Positions 60,960 to 64,000 of a DNA stretch of 64,000 nt are shown piece after piece. How positions within the stretch are numbered: position 1 is the stretch's first letter; each line of letters starts with the position of its first letter. The translations under genes were made by a program, and so were the position numbers. This DNA is from Epiperipatus broadwayi (lineage: Eukaryota > Onychophora > Udeonychophora > Euonychophora > Peripatidae). The stretch lies in the NCBI GenBank assembly GCA_028023455.1, contig JAQFVV010006215.1, positions 12,131,473 to 12,195,472 on the forward strand. Reading direction: 5' to 3'. The notes below the pieces were generated by a model. That model had not been told where the DNA came from. It saw only the letters and a program-made list of their open reading frames with translations, and did no database searches.

Positions 60960-62030
60960 ACACCAAAAATTCTAATTCAAATCTTTCATTTGTAACATTT
61001 TCAAAGGAACTTTACTTTTAAAATAGAAAAAAATAATGGCTCAAGACATATGATAGATAATTACTATCTTAAAATCAGCCAAACATAGTTCTCTGAAAAA
61101 AATATTTTGATTATCAAATGTTTAGTGTCTGACTTAAGATCGGGAGGTCCCAGAAACGATTCTGATGCTCGAATTTCTTAAGAAAACTCCTGAGCAATAA
61201 ATAAGCCATATGTCATTTTTTTAAAAATACTATATGATATAGTAGGCCATTATACAAGGCTTAGCAATATTAATGTGTATCGGGAAAAATTTCCACATAT
61301 AACATAGATATATGTTATATATATTTATTGTTAATTTTATTCATAGCCTCCATAAAAATCAATCAATCCTCTTTGTATATATTGTAATGAAAAGAAAACA
61401 TATATGTGTGTATGGTGGTGATGCACTGGCTAACTTGTCTCCTAATTAGTTAGATTTGTTAATTTATGTGAGAAAGAAAATATGTAAAAAAGATATAACT
61501 ATGATTTACTAGTAGTTGAGCTGTAATTATTTTTATCATTATTCTGACCAACTTTTATTTCTATGGAAATAATTATTTCACCTGAGTGACAATAACAACA
61601 TATAGAAAAATTAAATTATTTCATAAATAAGCAAAATATCTTTCTAACATGAAATTATATATAGTGTTATCAGTTGAAATGACTGTACAAGGCAGACTAT
61701 AATTCAATTATTACTTTTGCTAAGATTAACTTAATCCTTACATTATATAAACTCATAAAATATATAGTCTATAATGAGTAAATTAGATTTAAATATATTT
61801 TAATCAAGAAATACAATATATTATTTGTAAAATCTATATTTGTGTTAATATAAATACCCATGTAAACTATAAGATATATAAATACTATTTCTATATTAAA
61901 TAGACAATCACCGTCTTAACAAATGATAAATTTTATACTCAAGCGCTTTCGAAGGTCTAAGCCTTCATTTTCAAGAAGAAGCTGGAATAAAATATGCAAA
62001 TTAGGATGAATTAGATTTTCATTGACTTAG
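60960..62030. other. intronic or flanking sequence, nothing recognised
   Basis: A/T-rich. A short GC-richer piece at 61,130-61,200 (CTTAAGATCGGGAGGTCCC) may be transposon debris. No USP34 exon was seen on the minus strand. Confidence 0.35.
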
Positions 62031-62073
62031 ATTTGCCACTTCCTGGAAATGGCATAAAATGTTTCTTTTTTAT

Positions 62074-62862
62074 TCATGGTGTGGACGTCAGAGATGATAT
62101 AATATGTCTCTTTAACTCTCCTTCACAACTTATGCTGCTCTCTGCACACCATGCAAAGTTTGTCTGGTCTGCACTGGTGTCCTGTAAAGCTGCGTGTTGT
62201 GCAAAAATAGAAGGGTGGGATGGATCAGCCTGAACCTTATTGTATGCATATACATGTTGTGCGAGTCTTGTGAAGATGGATGCCCTAGTCTCACCATAAA
62301 ATGCCGCCAGGCAATTATCATTACTACATGCAATCTTGTAAATGGCCTGTTGGGTGTATATTGGGGGGATGTGGTCTTTAGTATTGTTTACGCATCTGGT
62401 GAAATTGGGGGGAGAGCGGTAACACAAGCTAAAATCGTTACTAATAATTGTGTAAAAATCTTTATCTATATTTCTGATATATGGCAGTAAGATACAGGGT
62501 TTATTCTGTTTATTTTCTCGAATGGGACGGTTTTTAAAATTTCTAATAATATTATCGATTGCTCTCTCATTATATTCTGCATTTATTAATTCATTTCTGA
62601 ACATCTCAATGTTCTTCCTTTTATCTGCTTCAAAGCTGCACAGATTTGCATTTCTGGGTAAGAAAGATTTCAGACCAGCCATTTTATATGCATATTTGAG
62701 TGTTTGATGAGTGGTGTATGTGGCCCCTAACATTGATCGGTTTGATGGTCATTCTATAAGAGAAGCGATGGGCCTCCATCTTCACTTGTAGATCTAGATA
62801 TTTAATGCTATCCAGTTTATTTTGAGCTGTGTTTATGTATAGACCTGATTTAAACTAACACA
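62074..62862 (-). pseudogene. Penelope-like retroelement 3' part with GIY-YIG endonuclease
   Basis: The minus strand opens with the end of an RT domain (SGLYINTAQNKLDSIKYLDL, about 62,862-62,800; then QVKMEAHRFSYRMTIKP). After a +1 frameshift near 62,735 it runs as one 219-codon frame. That frame has a connector with FRNELINAEYNERAIDNIIR, then IPPIYTQQAIYKIAC (about 62,370-62,325) and AFYGETRASIFTRLAQH (about 62,300-62,255). These two correspond to the GIY and YIG strands, with the catalytic-type Arg and a following His. Paired cysteines (ACSNDNC) lie between them, as in metazoan Penelope-like elements. It ends near 62,074. It differs clearly in sequence from the Penelope-like fragment at 36.4-37.8 kb, so two lineages are present. 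The RT active-site part is missing. Confidence 0.8.
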
Positions 62863-64000
62863 TAGTTGAATGTTAAATATTACAATATATTATTCAGCAA
62901 ATAAATAAATAAAAAAACAGCATAAATACTAACAGGATAATTTTATATAACTAAGATCTTCAGATAATAAAAAAAGATAAAATATAAAAAATCGTTTCTT
63001 TAGTTTTTGAATAAATAAGTTTACATATACATTTTATAAAAAAGACAACTTGAATTCAAGATGAAAATTTTCTTCTTATATTTCACTTAAGTTTATAATA
63101 AAGTTACATGTGACAATTTAGAACTTACAATAACTGGCAGTAATTCTTGTTATCTAAAATATAAAAAATGTATTGATTTCTACGTGACTTTTTACATTAA
63201 AAGCTTGAAATAATTCTTTGTATAAACTATGTATCTCATAGTATTAGATTATGCAAAAATTAAATGAATAAAAAAACATGTTTCATACCGCATTTTATTC
63301 AAGTTTGAGATAATGCTTCATTGTTAGACGACAATTAATAATCATGAAGAAGTAATAAATCAATGATCCAAGACTTCTTGTTGATGGTCATTTAGACTTG
63401 CAATTAATATGAATAGCAGTTGGGACTAACCCAACACAGGTTTCAGCAACTACTGATTCTTTCTTAATGTAGCTTTCACTTAACTCTCCCTTTAACTCTT
63501 GATAACTACATTAGCTTCTTAAATTTTAGAGTGCAAAATTGTACTTATTTATTTATTGAAAAATGAGTTTTCTGTCATTATTGAATTTTGTAACATAACT
63601 CAGACATTCGATAAATGCTACAATTACCATTAATCTAATAACTGCCTATCTTGATCAATGTTAGAGAATTTTCAATTATTATAAAAAAAAAATATAGCAT
63701 ATTTCTTTTAAATAAAAAGAAAATATATAATTGCACAATCTAACAGAAAATTTGAATACAGTTCAATTTCAGGTATTTTGTTATTATATTTATATACATT
63801 AAATTTATTATTATATTATGCTAAATTTTTAATTCCATCAACATTGTATGAACAAAATTGTAACAGTGAGACCATATTGTCTCAATATATTTTTAAATTT
63901 TTAAATTTATATATATATATGATGACTTATTTGATCATGTATAATAGTGGGACAATTTTAAATAAGGAATTATTGTATAAAAAAGACAAATAATTAATGA
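62863..64000. other. window end, no supported gene
   Basis: A/T-rich sequence. On the minus strand near 63,505-63,400 a stretch translates ESYIKKESVVAETCVGLVPT and continues after one stop, with unusually even codon use. It has no family I recognise and no clear splice sites, so it is only noted. Confidence 0.3.

Noticed and set aside
63380-63560. Possible further USP34 exon on the minus strand (ESYIKKESVVAETCVGLVPT)
   Set aside because: It has an internal stop, no matching AG/GT pair in a consistent phase, and no resemblance to the part of USP34 expected there.
1-64000. CRISPR arrays, operons, riboswitches
   Set aside because: The DNA is eukaryotic; the repeats found are tandem or mobile-element repeats without regular spacer structure.

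Overview
The window looks like AT-rich nuclear DNA from an invertebrate animal. It has GT-AG introns from under 100 bp to over 30 kb. It also has a typically animal mix of transposable elements: RTE-like LINEs, Ty3/Gypsy, Penelope-like elements with GIY-YIG, hAT and Merlin. The sequence does not fix the species. Almost no long open frame here is a host gene; most are remains of mobile elements.

The one host gene I can support is an orthologue of the giant deubiquitinase USP34, on the minus strand. Five exons are visible, read from high to low coordinates: 58728-58892, 52041-52250, 51850-51954, 19699-19743 and 7596-7700. All have clean splice sites, all are phase 0, and together they encode 210 contiguous codons. 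They match a helical region of USP34 with landmarks such as HLTEYF, an acidic linker, LRQTCN.IFSLCR and FVGGPPGMPPF..LVLQRIWE. The introns between them are 6,477, 86, 32,106 and 11,998 bp. The window is therefore mostly intron, and the gene runs off both ends.

Layout by coordinate: 1-7.6 kb is the intron beyond the last visible exon, with a complex tandem array, a decayed hAT transposase, copy A of a dispersed repeat and a tRNA-like SINE head. The 12-kb intron (7.7-19.7 kb) has a probable coiled-coil retropseudogene, a tandem repeat, a badly decayed LINE and a long inverted repeat. The 32-kb intron (19.7-51.85 kb) has copy B of the dispersed repeat and a Gypsy element with LTRs and target-site duplication (24.2-29.3 kb) that itself carries a 2.6-kb insertion. 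It also has an RTE-like LINE copy with a second Gypsy element nested in it (31.3-36.0 kb), a Penelope-like fragment with an inverted duplication (36.4-38.0 kb), a 32-base C run, a second RTE copy with a 10-bp target duplication (45.7-46.8 kb), a third rearranged RTE fragment (47.6-48.2 kb) and a promoter-like stretch near 49.0 kb. The 6.5-kb intron has SINE-like sequence near its upstream end. Above 58.9 kb lie a Merlin-type DNA transposon (59.8-61.0 kb) and a Penelope-like 3' part (62.0-62.9 kb).

No RNA gene, CRISPR array or operon was found. The most informative observations are the 45-bp microexon between two giant introns, the two cases of element-in-element insertion, the parallel internal pol deletion in both Gypsy copies, and the closely matching 5' truncation of two RTE copies.
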